Of a stretch of DNA of 5,729 nucleotides, positions 1 to 5,650 are shown one piece after another (the stretch's first letter is position 1; the number at the start of each line of letters is the position of its first letter). Location of the stretch: assembly GCA_964566545.1 (NCBI GenBank), contig CAZMIX010000085.1, positions 1-5,729 of the forward strand, written 5' to 3'. Made by a program: the position numbers and the translations under genes. The notes beneath the pieces were generated by a model. It was not told the origin of the DNA. It searched no databases and saw only the letters and a list, made by a program, of their open reading frames with translations. Origin of the DNA: JAEYFP01 sp964566545 (GTDB lineage: Bacteria; Bacillota; Clostridia; Lachnospirales; Lachnospiraceae).

Positions 1-1
1 T

Positions 2-970
2 GCTTTAAACAACAAACCCGGTGTTAGTGAGGATACCAAAAGGGCTGTTTTGGCATGCAGGGAACGATTGAGGCTAAAAAGTTTAAACGGCATGGAAATA
101 ACAAGAAATCCCAAGACGACAGGCTCTCTGATCAAAATTTTGATTATCAGCCGGAATCTGAAAATTGCAAGGGACGCGGAGCTTGACCTTTGGACGGATG
201 TAAATGCCATTTTTGATAAAATGGCAAAGGATAAAGGATATACGCTGGGCGTTTCCTATATTGATATTTTATCGAATTCTCAGGAAAACATGGAGAAAGA
301 ATGCAATGATGAGCATGTTGCCGGGGTAGTGCTGATTGGAACGGAGCTGACGGAAAAGGACCTGTATTTTGTGAAAGGGATTCACAAGCCGATGGTGATT
401 TCCGATACGGATATGAGGTCAAAGGCTTATCATACGGTGTTGATCAATAATCGGCAGGGCGTGGAGGATGCGGTCGATTATTTGGTAAAATATGATCATC
501 GTGACATTCTTTATCTTGCGAACAGTGTTGACATTTATAATTATACGGAACGGCGGAAGGGTTTTTTGGAGGCGCTGAATAAGCATGGGATTTCCACAGA
601 TAAAAACAGAATTATAACGATGGGGGCAGGCATCGAAAATGTATATCAAAATATCAGAAAATATCTGGACGCAAACCCTTTGCCGGAAGCTTTTATTATG
701 GAGAGCTATCATCTGTCCGTTGGCGCGATCAGAGCGTTTAAAGAACGCAATATCAGAATACCGGAAGATATCAGCATTGTGGGTATTGATGAGCTGCCGG
801 GCTATATGACAGGCGAATGCCAGCTGACAACGATCAGGATTCCGCATACGGAACGGGCAATATGGCTGACGATGGCATTATTCAGGGAGCTGGAAGAGAA
901 TATTACATTTAAATCCAAGATATTGACTAACTGCCAGCTTCTGGAAGGAAACAGCGTGAAGAAGATATAA
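2..970 (+). CDS. LacI-family transcriptional repressor, 5' end cut by window edge
   Basis: The reading frame is open from base 2 to the TAA at 968-970 (322 residues visible). A TTG at 50 is not the true start, because the frame upstream of it encodes the end of a LacI-type DNA-binding domain (ALNNKPGVSEDTKRAVL, the family's third-helix region); only the first part of the helix-turn-helix is missing. The rest is a periplasmic-binding-protein-like ligand domain, with typical motifs ERRKGFLEALNKHGI in the middle and PEDISIVGIDE at 761-793, followed by LTTIRIPHTERA. The C-terminus (LLEGNSVKKI) is a common ending in clostridial members. The hinge between the two domains (about residues 24-42 of the visible part) lacks the usual Y-x-P-N-x-x-A-R-x-L pattern. 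The gene precedes a sugar ABC operon in the same direction and is separated from it by a terminator, so it is probably the local repressor answering to the imported sugar or a derivative. The ligand is unknown. Family assignment is firm; the regulatory target is inferred. Confidence 0.93.
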   Translation, partial: ALNNKPGVSEDTKRAVLACRERLRLKSLNGMEITRNPKTTGSLIKILIISRNLKIARDAELDLWTDVNAIFDKMAKDKGYTLGVSYIDILSNSQENMEKECNDEHVAGVVLIGTELTEKDLYFVKGIHKPMVISDTDMRSKAYHTVLINNRQGVEDAVDYLVKYDHRDILYLANSVDIYNYTERRKGFLEALNKHGISTDKNRIITMGAGIENVYQNIRKYLDANPLPEAFIMESYHLSVGAIRAFKERNIRIPEDISIVGIDELPGYMTGECQLTTIRIPHTERAIWLTMALFRELEENITFKSKILTNCQLLEGNSVKKI

Positions 971-1020
971 AGTTGTGTTGAAACGAAGTGCGCACCTGGC
1001 CGTGAAAATAAACAAATATT

Positions 1021-1065
1021 AAAAAGGGATTGATTTCTGCATTATGCAGAGCGCAATCCCTTTTT
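1021..1065 (+). terminator. Intrinsic terminator after the LacI-family gene
   Basis: AAAAAGGGATTG (1021-1032) is perfectly complementary to CAATCCCTTTTT (1054-1065). Inside this stem a second short stem, TCTGC (1036-1040) with GCAGA (1046-1050), closes a five-base loop, leaving a small symmetrical internal loop. The stem ends in a T run, and the mirrored A run on the left means it could also stop transcription arriving from the right. It lies 50 nt after the repressor stop codon and should separate that gene from the ABC operon. Confidence 0.9.
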
Positions 1066-1140
1066 GTTTCGACCGTTTACTTTTAAACAGAAAAATAAGA
1101 GATGTTACTCATGAAATAAAAAATATATAAAACGGATGTA

Positions 1141-1160
1141 AAAAGTTTAATAAAGTTTAA
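1141..1160 (+). promoter_or_regulatory. Putative upstream operator: tandem AAAGTTTAA boxes
   Basis: Two direct copies of AAAGTTTAA lie 11 bp apart, at 1142-1150 and 1152-1160, about one helical turn, so they face the same side of the DNA. They lie about 90-100 bp upstream of the -35 element. The same box recurs at the promoter, which suggests an auxiliary site for the adjacent LacI-family repressor and possible looping. The surrounding DNA is AT-rich, so a chance origin is possible. Confidence 0.35.
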
Positions 1161-1238
1161 AAAATAAAAAAACTGCACAAATAAAAGATTATAAACATGT
1201 GAAGGTATACAAAATGAATAAAATAATGAAAGGATTAC

Positions 1239-1267
1239 TTGACTTTTCAAGACAAAAAGTTTAAAAT
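1239..1267 (+). promoter_or_regulatory. Sigma-A type promoter of the ABC transporter operon
   Basis: The -35 element TTGACT (1239-1244) matches consensus at five of six bases, and the -10 element TAAAAT (1262-1267) at five of six. The spacer is exactly 17 bp. Transcription would start near 1274, giving a leader of about 78 nt before the ATG at 1352. The -10 is embedded in a near-palindrome that fits a repressor site. A weaker alternative, TTGTTT (1298-1303) with TATTAT (1320-1325), lies downstream. Confidence 0.75.
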
Positions 1268-1269
1268 TT
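1255..1269 (+). promoter_or_regulatory. Putative repressor operator overlapping the -10
   Basis: AAAGTTTAAAATTT (1256-1269) is a palindrome except for one mismatched pair; its ideal symmetric form would be AAAGTTTAAACTTT. It covers the -10 element of the promoter, a position where binding would block RNA polymerase. It contains the same AAAAGTTTAA box found at 1141 and 1287. Binding by the neighbouring LacI-family protein is inferred from position and symmetry only. Confidence 0.5.
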
Positions 1270-1286
1270 AAAAAACAGAGAATAAC

Positions 1287-1305
1287 AAAAGTTTAAATTG
1301 TTTAC
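1287..1305 (+). promoter_or_regulatory. Putative second operator just downstream of the transcription start
   Basis: AAAAGTTTAA recurs at 1287-1296, 32 bp (about three helical turns) after the copy at 1255, and continues into TTGTTTAC. It would fall at about +14 to +32 of the transcript predicted from the promoter at 1239-1267, a classic place for a repressor roadblock. Its right half is only a partial mirror of the left. Confidence 0.4.
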
Positions 1306-1351
1306 TTCTGTAATTTAAATATTATCAGCTAATTTAAAGGGAGGAAATAAC

Positions 1352-2698
1352 ATGAAACAAGATTTAATGAAAAGGATCATCGCAATTGCATTGGCAGCAG
1401 TTATGACGGTCGGTACGCTTGCGGGCTGTGGAGCTTCCGATGGTGGGACATCTGCCGCAACGACGGAGACGGCCGGCACGCAGGAGCAAGCGGCTTCCGG
1501 CACGGAGACGTCCCCGGAAACGGAAGTATCAGGAGATAAAATCGAATTGACATTTTGGACATTGTCAACAAGACAGGATGCATTTGAGCCGATGACAGAA
1601 GCGTTCAATGAATCTCAGGACCGCATTCATGTAACCTGCTCGTTCTATGACACGGACGGTATCAAGGATGCATGTAAGGTAGCGGCACAGTCCGGCGCTT
1701 TACCGAATATGTGGTTCAACTGGGGAGGAAGTCTTGGCGGCTACTATGCGGAAAACGGATGTACCTATGATCTGACCGAATATGCAAAGGAGCATAACTG
1801 GGCAGACAGCTTTAATTCGGGAGCAATCAGCCTCTGCACATTAAATGACCAGCTTTGCGGCTATCCGACGAGCTACAATGTGCTCGGCATGTATTACAGA
1901 CAGGATATTTTTAAGCAATATGGCATTGAAGTGCCAACTACCTTTGAAGAGTTTGAAAATGCCTGCGCGACGTTAAAGGAAAATGGCATTACGCCGATTT
2001 CTACCGCGGGTCTTTATGGATGGCATGTCATGAGGCTCGTAGAGCAGTTTATCGAATATTATGCGGGTGCAAATGAGCATGACAGCATGAATGAGTTTCA
2101 AACAAGCTGGAACAATGAAGATGTGATCAAAGCATTGGCAAAATACAGCGAGTTCTGTGAAAAAGGATATTTTCCGGATGGATTTTTAACGGCAGATCCG
2201 AACGATACGTTATTGGCGCTCGGAAGCGGGACTGCAGCCATGGATATCCAGGGACAGTGGTATGACGGTACGATCAATACGGAAGGCCTTAGCATGGATT
2301 TGTTCGGCTGGTTCCCATTCCCGAATGAAACGGGACGTATGTCCGCCTTTGCGGAAATGACTCAGTTCAACGCAAATAATTCCAGAGAACAGTTGGATGC
2401 CTGCATCGAATATATGGATTACTGCTATTCGCAGGAAAATGTAGATCAGTACTCCTCATACTATAATCTTCCATTGCCTAAGGCGGGCGCCGTCATGCCG
2501 GAAGGACAGCCGCATGTTGAGGAGATGATCAATAACAGTGCGGAGCATGGAACCTTTACAATTACAGACCAGGCATTCCCGACTGAGGTCGCCGATGTAT
2601 TGTTCAGCGCGCAGGACGCTATCTGCAACGGCACAATGACACCGGAGGAAGCGGCCTCCAATATTCAGACGGCAATTGAATCCTATACCTCTAAATAG
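1352..2698 (+). CDS. Sugar ABC transporter solute-binding lipoprotein (family 1, CUT1 type)
   Basis: This 448-residue protein captures a carbohydrate-like ligand outside the cell and hands it to the two permeases encoded downstream. Residues 1-25 form a lipoprotein signal peptide: basic start, hydrophobic core, then lipobox LAGC with the lipidated cysteine at 26. Residues 27-62 are a Ser/Thr/Ala/Gly/Glu-rich flexible tether. The binding domain begins at KIELTFW (63-69), the usual opening strand of family 1 solute-binding proteins; QGQW at 300-303 resembles the conserved ligand-cleft region, and aromatic residues are abundant throughout. The length is normal for the family. The mature domain has ten further cysteines, many for an exported protein and consistent with an anaerobic cell. 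The ATG start is fixed by AAAGGGAGG seven bases upstream. It is the first gene of the operon behind the promoter at 1239-1267, and a stem-loop follows it. The substrate is not identifiable from sequence. Confidence 0.95.
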   Translation: MKQDLMKRIIAIALAAVMTVGTLAGCGASDGGTSAATTETAGTQEQAASGTETSPETEVSGDKIELTFWTLSTRQDAFEPMTEAFNESQDRIHVTCSFYDTDGIKDACKVAAQSGALPNMWFNWGGSLGGYYAENGCTYDLTEYAKEHNWADSFNSGAISLCTLNDQLCGYPTSYNVLGMYYRQDIFKQYGIEVPTTFEEFENACATLKENGITPISTAGLYGWHVMRLVEQFIEYYAGANEHDSMNEFQTSWNNEDVIKALAKYSEFCEKGYFPDGFLTADPNDTLLALGSGTAAMDIQGQWYDGTINTEGLSMDLFGWFPFPNETGRMSAFAEMTQFNANNSREQLDACIEYMDYCYSQENVDQYSSYYNLPLPKAGAVMPEGQPHVEEMINNSAEHGTFTITDQAFPTEVADVLFSAQDAICNGTMTPEEAASNIQTAIESYTSK

Positions 2699-2713
2699 TC
2701 ATCAGTACTTTCG

Positions 2714-2754
2714 GAGGCATATGGGCAAACTGCAGCGGCTCATATGCCTCTTTT
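2714..2754 (+). terminator. Intercistronic stem-loop, partial terminator or mRNA stabiliser
   Basis: GAGGCATATG (2714-2723) and CATATGCCTC (2741-2750) form a perfect 10-bp stem. It can be lengthened by GGC (2724-2726) with GCT (2738-2740), one pair being G-U, leaving an 11-nt loop. Only four T residues follow directly, so read-through is likely. In MalEFG-type operons, stem-loops here typically allow more binding protein than permease to be made. That is the likely role, by analogy. Confidence 0.75.
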
Positions 2755-2805
2755 CAATAAAGGCGGGGGAATAGAATTTCATAATTTTGGGAGGCTTACA
2801 TAAAT

Positions 2806-3669
2806 ATGAAGAAAAAAACTGATTTCAGCGCATATGCCTTTATGCTTCCGGCATTTATCATCTACGTATCGGTCATTGTCTTTCCGGCGGGCTATTCCTT
2901 TTATATCAGCCTTTTAAACGGCAGCGGCATCGGAAATATGACATTTGCCGGATTGGATAATTACAGAAAGCTGTTTCAGGACGTGATATTTTGGCGGGCA
3001 CTAAAGAACAATCTGGTCTGGATCGTTTTGACGATCGTGATTACGATGACGATTTCTTTGATTTTTGCGGTAATACTGAATAAAAAATTTGCAGGCAGAA
3101 CATTTTTCAGAGCGTTTTTTTATTTTCCATGTGTTGTAGCGGGAATTGCTGTTGCGCTGATTTGGCGCTGGATTTATAACCCCAATATTGGTTTTATCAA
3201 TCAGTTCTGCCAGATGCTCGGATTGAATTTCAGGCAGGCGTGGATCTCAAATGAAAAAACGGCTTTTATGGCGGTTTTTGCGGCTTCCGTATGGCAGTCC
3301 CTAGGGCAGCCGATGATTTTATTTTTAGCGGGACTGCAGTCGGTATCTACGGATATATTGGAAGCGGCCTCGATCGATGGGGCTGGCGGCATCAAAAGAT
3401 TTTTTCTGATTACGGTACCGTTAATGAAGGAGACCTTTGTCATGGTGATCGCGACGCTGACGATAGCGGCCATGAAGGTGTTTGACATTACCAAGGGCCT
3501 GACGGACGGAGGTCCCAATAACGCGACGCAGATGTTATCGACCTATATGTATGCTCAGTCGTTTGAATATAACAATGTGGGGTATGGGACGGCGATCGCC
3601 TGTGTGATGGTATTGATCATGCTGTTTATCATCGTTCCGTACATCTCTTTTACAGCACGGGAAAAGTGA
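2806..3669 (+). CDS. Sugar ABC transporter permease, MalF/UgpA-like
   Basis: This 287-residue inner-membrane protein is the first of two permease subunits forming the channel of a CUT1 importer. About six hydrophobic segments are visible, near residues 9-32, 69-92, 100-125, 153-177, 211-228 and 260-282. The cytoplasmic EAA loop that docks the ATPase is clear: EAASIDGAGG at 186-195, followed by an aromatic/basic stretch and a proline. LTDGGPNN, about 45 residues later, is a signature of the MalF/UgpA side of the pair. The start ATG is preceded by GGGAGG (2789-2794) with an 11-nt gap, slightly long but acceptable. The gene follows the binding-protein gene by 107 nt containing a stem-loop, and leads directly into the second permease, with only 14 nt between stop and start. 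Substrate unknown. Confidence 0.95.
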   Translation: MKKKTDFSAYAFMLPAFIIYVSVIVFPAGYSFYISLLNGSGIGNMTFAGLDNYRKLFQDVIFWRALKNNLVWIVLTIVITMTISLIFAVILNKKFAGRTFFRAFFYFPCVVAGIAVALIWRWIYNPNIGFINQFCQMLGLNFRQAWISNEKTAFMAVFAASVWQSLGQPMILFLAGLQSVSTDILEAASIDGAGGIKRFFLITVPLMKETFVMVIATLTIAAMKVFDITKGLTDGGPNNATQMLSTYMYAQSFEYNNVGYGTAIACVMVLIMLFIIVPYISFTAREK

Positions 3670-3677
3670 GGAGGTGA
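3669..3677 (+). promoter_or_regulatory. Ribosome binding site fixing the GTG start of the second permease
   Basis: AGGAGGTGA is a near-perfect complement to the 16S rRNA 3' end. It starts on the last base of the upstream permease stop codon (TGA 3667-3669) and ends six bases before GTG 3684. The ATG at 3688 is out of frame, so GTG is the start. The arrangement suggests translational coupling of the two permeases. Confidence 0.85.
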
Positions 3678-3683
3678 GATATT

Positions 3684-4523
3684 GTGGATGGAAAAGCAAA
3701 GAAAATAGCCGGTAAAACAGCGTTATATGCATTTTTGATAATCCTTGCCCTGGTATGGCTGGTGCCGATGTTTACGCTGGTAGCGACTGCCTTGAAGGCA
3801 AAATCGGATTTTTACAGCGGATTGAGCCTGTTCGGACTTCCTGAAAAAATAGCCTGGGACAATTTTATCAATGCTATGACAAAGGGAAGGCTGTTCCAAT
3901 ACATGAAAAATGATTTGATCATCTGCTGCATAAAGGTTCCCGTCGGTATTTTTGTGGAAGCGATGGCGGCGTTTTCCATTACGAGGCTGAAGGTAAAGCA
4001 TCCGACGGCAATCTTTATATTTTTTCTGATCGGCATGATGCTGCCGTTTCAAATTGCATTGGTCCCGATCAGCATTATTTACAATAAGCTTCATTTGATT
4101 AATACGTATTTCGGACTCTTTTATGTATATATCGGTTTTGGTATCTCTTATGGCATTCTGATTTTGAGAGGATTTTTTCTCGGAATTCCAAAGGATATTG
4201 ATGAGGCGGCCTATATAGACGGCGCTACGAAATGGCAGACATTTATAAGAATTATCCTGCCGATCGCAAAACCTGCTGTTGCCACGCTGCTGATCACGGA
4301 CTTCCTTGCGACATGGAATGAATATCTATTGGCAACCGTTATCATAAATGACAATAAGTTAAAAACGGTTCCGGTAGGACTGATGACTTTTGTAGGAGAA
4401 CACGGAACGGATTACGGCTATCTGTGTGCGGGTGTACTTGTATCGGTGATCCCCGTCATGGCGGTGTATTTGATTTTCCAGAAATATTTCGTAGAAGGCA
4501 TGGCAGGTGCCGTGAAGTCATAA
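3684..4523 (+). CDS. Sugar ABC transporter permease, MalG/UgpE-like
   Basis: This 279-residue protein is the second permease subunit of the importer. Hydrophobic segments are seen near residues 12-36, 76-98, 108-133, 140-165, 198-222 and 249-270. The EAA loop reads DEAAYIDGAT (173-182), followed by a run ending ILPIAKP, the classic ATPase-docking sequence. The C-terminus, QKYFVEGMAGAVKS, matches the conserved MalG-family ending. It starts with GTG behind a near-perfect ribosome binding site. No ATPase gene follows; many Firmicutes energise several CUT1 importers with one shared MsmK/UgpC-type ATPase encoded elsewhere, and that is the likely situation here. A 69-nt AT-rich gap separates it from the hydrolase-like gene. 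Confidence 0.95.
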   Translation: MDGKAKKIAGKTALYAFLIILALVWLVPMFTLVATALKAKSDFYSGLSLFGLPEKIAWDNFINAMTKGRLFQYMKNDLIICCIKVPVGIFVEAMAAFSITRLKVKHPTAIFIFFLIGMMLPFQIALVPISIIYNKLHLINTYFGLFYVYIGFGISYGILILRGFFLGIPKDIDEAAYIDGATKWQTFIRIILPIAKPAVATLLITDFLATWNEYLLATVIINDNKLKTVPVGLMTFVGEHGTDYGYLCAGVLVSVIPVMAVYLIFQKYFVEGMAGAVKS

Positions 4524-4578
4524 ATAAAAGACAGATTATTGAATTTATCACATAATAAAAAACAAATAAAAAGAATGA

Positions 4579-4584
4579 AGAGGG
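4579..4584 (+). promoter_or_regulatory. Ribosome binding site supporting the ATG start at 4593
   Basis: AGAGGG lies 8 nt before ATG 4593, the right distance. In-frame alternatives are TTG 4539 and ATG 4575. Neither has a purine-rich site at the correct distance, and the extra residues they add (lysine-rich, encoded by AT-rich leader DNA) do not look like protein of this family. Confidence 0.65.
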
Positions 4585-4592
4585 AAAGCATT

Positions 4593-5522
4593 ATGTTAAA
4601 TCATGCATTTACAGTTCCGGAGCAGAAAAAATACCGCTATATTATTCATACGGATTGTAAAAATGAGGCGGATGACCAGTTTACAGTAGCACATATCCTG
4701 ATGACGGAAAAATTGGATGTGAAAGGAATTATAGCGGGCCATTTCAATCAGTGCGGCGGCAGATATCCGGATGGAAAGACAGCAAAGGCCAGTTACGATG
4801 AGGTTGAAAAGATAGTTGATCTCATGCATTTGGAAGGCCGGTATCCGATCCTGATGGGAGCTGAGAAACCGCTTTTGGATGAATGCACGCCTGTCGATTC
4901 CGAGGGCGCCAGATTTATTATAGAAGAGGCCATGAAGGAAGATGAAAGACCTTTGTATATCGGGATGCAGGGCTCGATTACAGATTTGGCATCGGCTATT
5001 TTGATGAAACCGGAAATATGCGGCCGGATGACGGCAATCTGGATCGGAGGAGGAAATTATCCGGAAGGCGGGGAGGAGTACAATCTGCTGCAGGATATCG
5101 CTGCGGCCAATGTCGTGTTCAAATCAAAAATGCCTCTATGGCAAATTCCGAAAGACGTATATAAGCAAATGGCGGTTTCTCTCGCGGAACTGCAGTTAAA
5201 AGTAAAACCGTACGGTAAAATCGGCAATTATTTGTTTTGTCAGATGACAGACCTCAATATGGCATCCGCTCATATTCCCCACTGGCCGCATGGAGAAATA
5301 TGGGCCTTGGGAGATGAAGGAGTTATTTCGGTTTTAATGGAAGAGACCGAAAAAAAGGACACCTATCATCTGGTGGAAGCGCCCGTTGTTACCCCTAATA
5401 TGAAGTATATCCATGGGCAAACCAAAAGAAAAATCCGGGTTTATCATACGCTGAATACAAGAATGGACTTAGAGGATTTCTTCGCAAAGCTGCAGATTAA
5501 TTTTCCGAATCAAGATTCCTGA
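4593..5522 (+). CDS. Nucleoside-hydrolase-fold protein with a variant active-site motif
   Basis: This 309-residue cytoplasmic protein (no signal peptide) resembles inosine-uridine nucleoside hydrolases, Ca2+ enzymes that cleave the N-glycosidic bond to ribose. Visible family landmarks are an N-terminal beta strand leading to TDCKNEADD (20-28), GSITDLA (127-133, with the Thr whose backbone binds Ca2+ in classical members), E162-x-N164 followed by a D-x-A-A-A-N-V-V-F helix, and a C-terminal GDEGV with D241 in the place of the metal-binding Asp. The canonical start DxDPGxDD is altered: D21, D27 and D28 are kept, but the second Asp position holds K23. The TD-x-x-NE-x-DD pattern recalls the DUF1593/Sde182 nucleoside-hydrolase-like branch. 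An IUNH-type fold is well supported; the actual substrate, and whether it is an N-glycoside, is not. As last gene of the transporter operon it probably processes the imported compound. The start is set by AGAGGG before ATG 4593. Confidence 0.85.
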   Translation: MLNHAFTVPEQKKYRYIIHTDCKNEADDQFTVAHILMTEKLDVKGIIAGHFNQCGGRYPDGKTAKASYDEVEKIVDLMHLEGRYPILMGAEKPLLDECTPVDSEGARFIIEEAMKEDERPLYIGMQGSITDLASAILMKPEICGRMTAIWIGGGNYPEGGEEYNLLQDIAAANVVFKSKMPLWQIPKDVYKQMAVSLAELQLKVKPYGKIGNYLFCQMTDLNMASAHIPHWPHGEIWALGDEGVISVLMEETEKKDTYHLVEAPVVTPNMKYIHGQTKRKIRVYHTLNTRMDLEDFFAKLQINFPNQDS

Positions 5523-5569
5523 GCATGGAAATAAATAATAAAGCGTTCATTCCTATTTTGCCACCCCGC

Positions 5570-5598
5570 TTGACGCCGTATTTCAGATATATTACGAT
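5570..5598 (+). promoter_or_regulatory. Promoter of the DUF1848 gene
   Basis: TTGACG (5570-5575, five of six consensus bases) and TACGAT (5593-5598, four of six) are separated by exactly 17 bp. The predicted start point near 5605 gives a leader of about 45 nt before ATG 5651. This suggests that the DUF1848 gene is transcribed separately from the transporter operon, although no clear terminator is seen between 5523 and 5570. Confidence 0.6.
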
Positions 5599-5635
5599 AG
5601 CATTCAGGACAGGTTCAAATTAACAAAAATACGGC
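5575..5635. repeat. 9-bp inverted repeat flanking the -10 of the DUF1848 promoter
   Basis: GCCGTATTT (5575-5583) and AAATACGGC (5627-5635) are perfect inverted copies separated by 43 bp. The left arm begins on the last base of the -35 element, and the right arm ends one base before the ribosome binding site region (AAAGAGGTG, 5637-5645). Because the left arm precedes the predicted transcription start, the pair would act as DNA (paired half-sites) rather than as an RNA hairpin of this transcript. It could equally be chance. Confidence 0.45.
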
Positions 5636-5650
5636 CAAAGAGGTGTTTTG

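Larger units (their letters stand above)
971..1351. other. Gene-free regulatory intergenic region (381 bp)
   Basis: No plausible gene is seen on either strand. The left part holds the repressor gene's terminator. From about 1081 the DNA becomes extremely AT-rich, with many A and T runs, and carries repeated AAAAGTTTAA boxes. The right part holds the promoter at 1239-1267, a predicted untranslated leader of roughly 75-80 nt and the strong ribosome binding site AAAGGGAGG (1336-1344), 7 nt before the ATG at 1352. No recognisable riboswitch and no match to the catabolite-response element (TGWNANCGNTNWCA) was found by eye. Confidence 0.7.

Noticed and set aside
50..52. TTG as start codon of the LacI-family gene
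   Set aside because: The frame is open upstream to base 2 and encodes recognisable LacI DNA-binding-domain sequence, so the gene begins outside the window.
988..995. GTGCGCAC palindrome with central CG downstream of the repressor gene
   Set aside because: It lies between a stop codon and a terminator, has no second copy and no promoter nearby; an 8-bp palindrome alone is weak evidence for an operator.
1081..1238. AT-rich stretch considered as a replication origin, attachment site or CRISPR leader
   Set aside because: No DnaA boxes, no regularly spaced repeats with unique spacers and no integrase or adjacent mobile gene; it is better explained as promoter-upstream DNA.
1315..1608. Minus-strand open frame opposite the start of the binding-protein gene
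   Set aside because: It mirrors the signal peptide and linker codons of a clear lipoprotein gene and lacks family resemblance.
2772..2777. TAGAAT as a -10 element for an internal promoter before the first permease
   Set aside because: No acceptable -35 element lies 16-18 bp upstream.
3723..4094. Minus-strand open frame opposite the second permease
   Set aside because: Shadow of a well-supported membrane protein gene; its translation is rich in Arg, His and Gln with no recognisable motif.
4539..4592. Longer N-terminus of the hydrolase-like protein from TTG 4539 or ATG 4575
   Set aside because: No ribosome binding site at proper distance, AT-rich leader-like codons, and a good AGAGGG site before ATG 4593.
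5507..5560. Possible terminator after the hydrolase-like gene
   Set aside because: Only 4-5 bp stems (GAATC/GATTC with a two-base gap; GGAA/TTCC) without a convincing T run; not enough to call.
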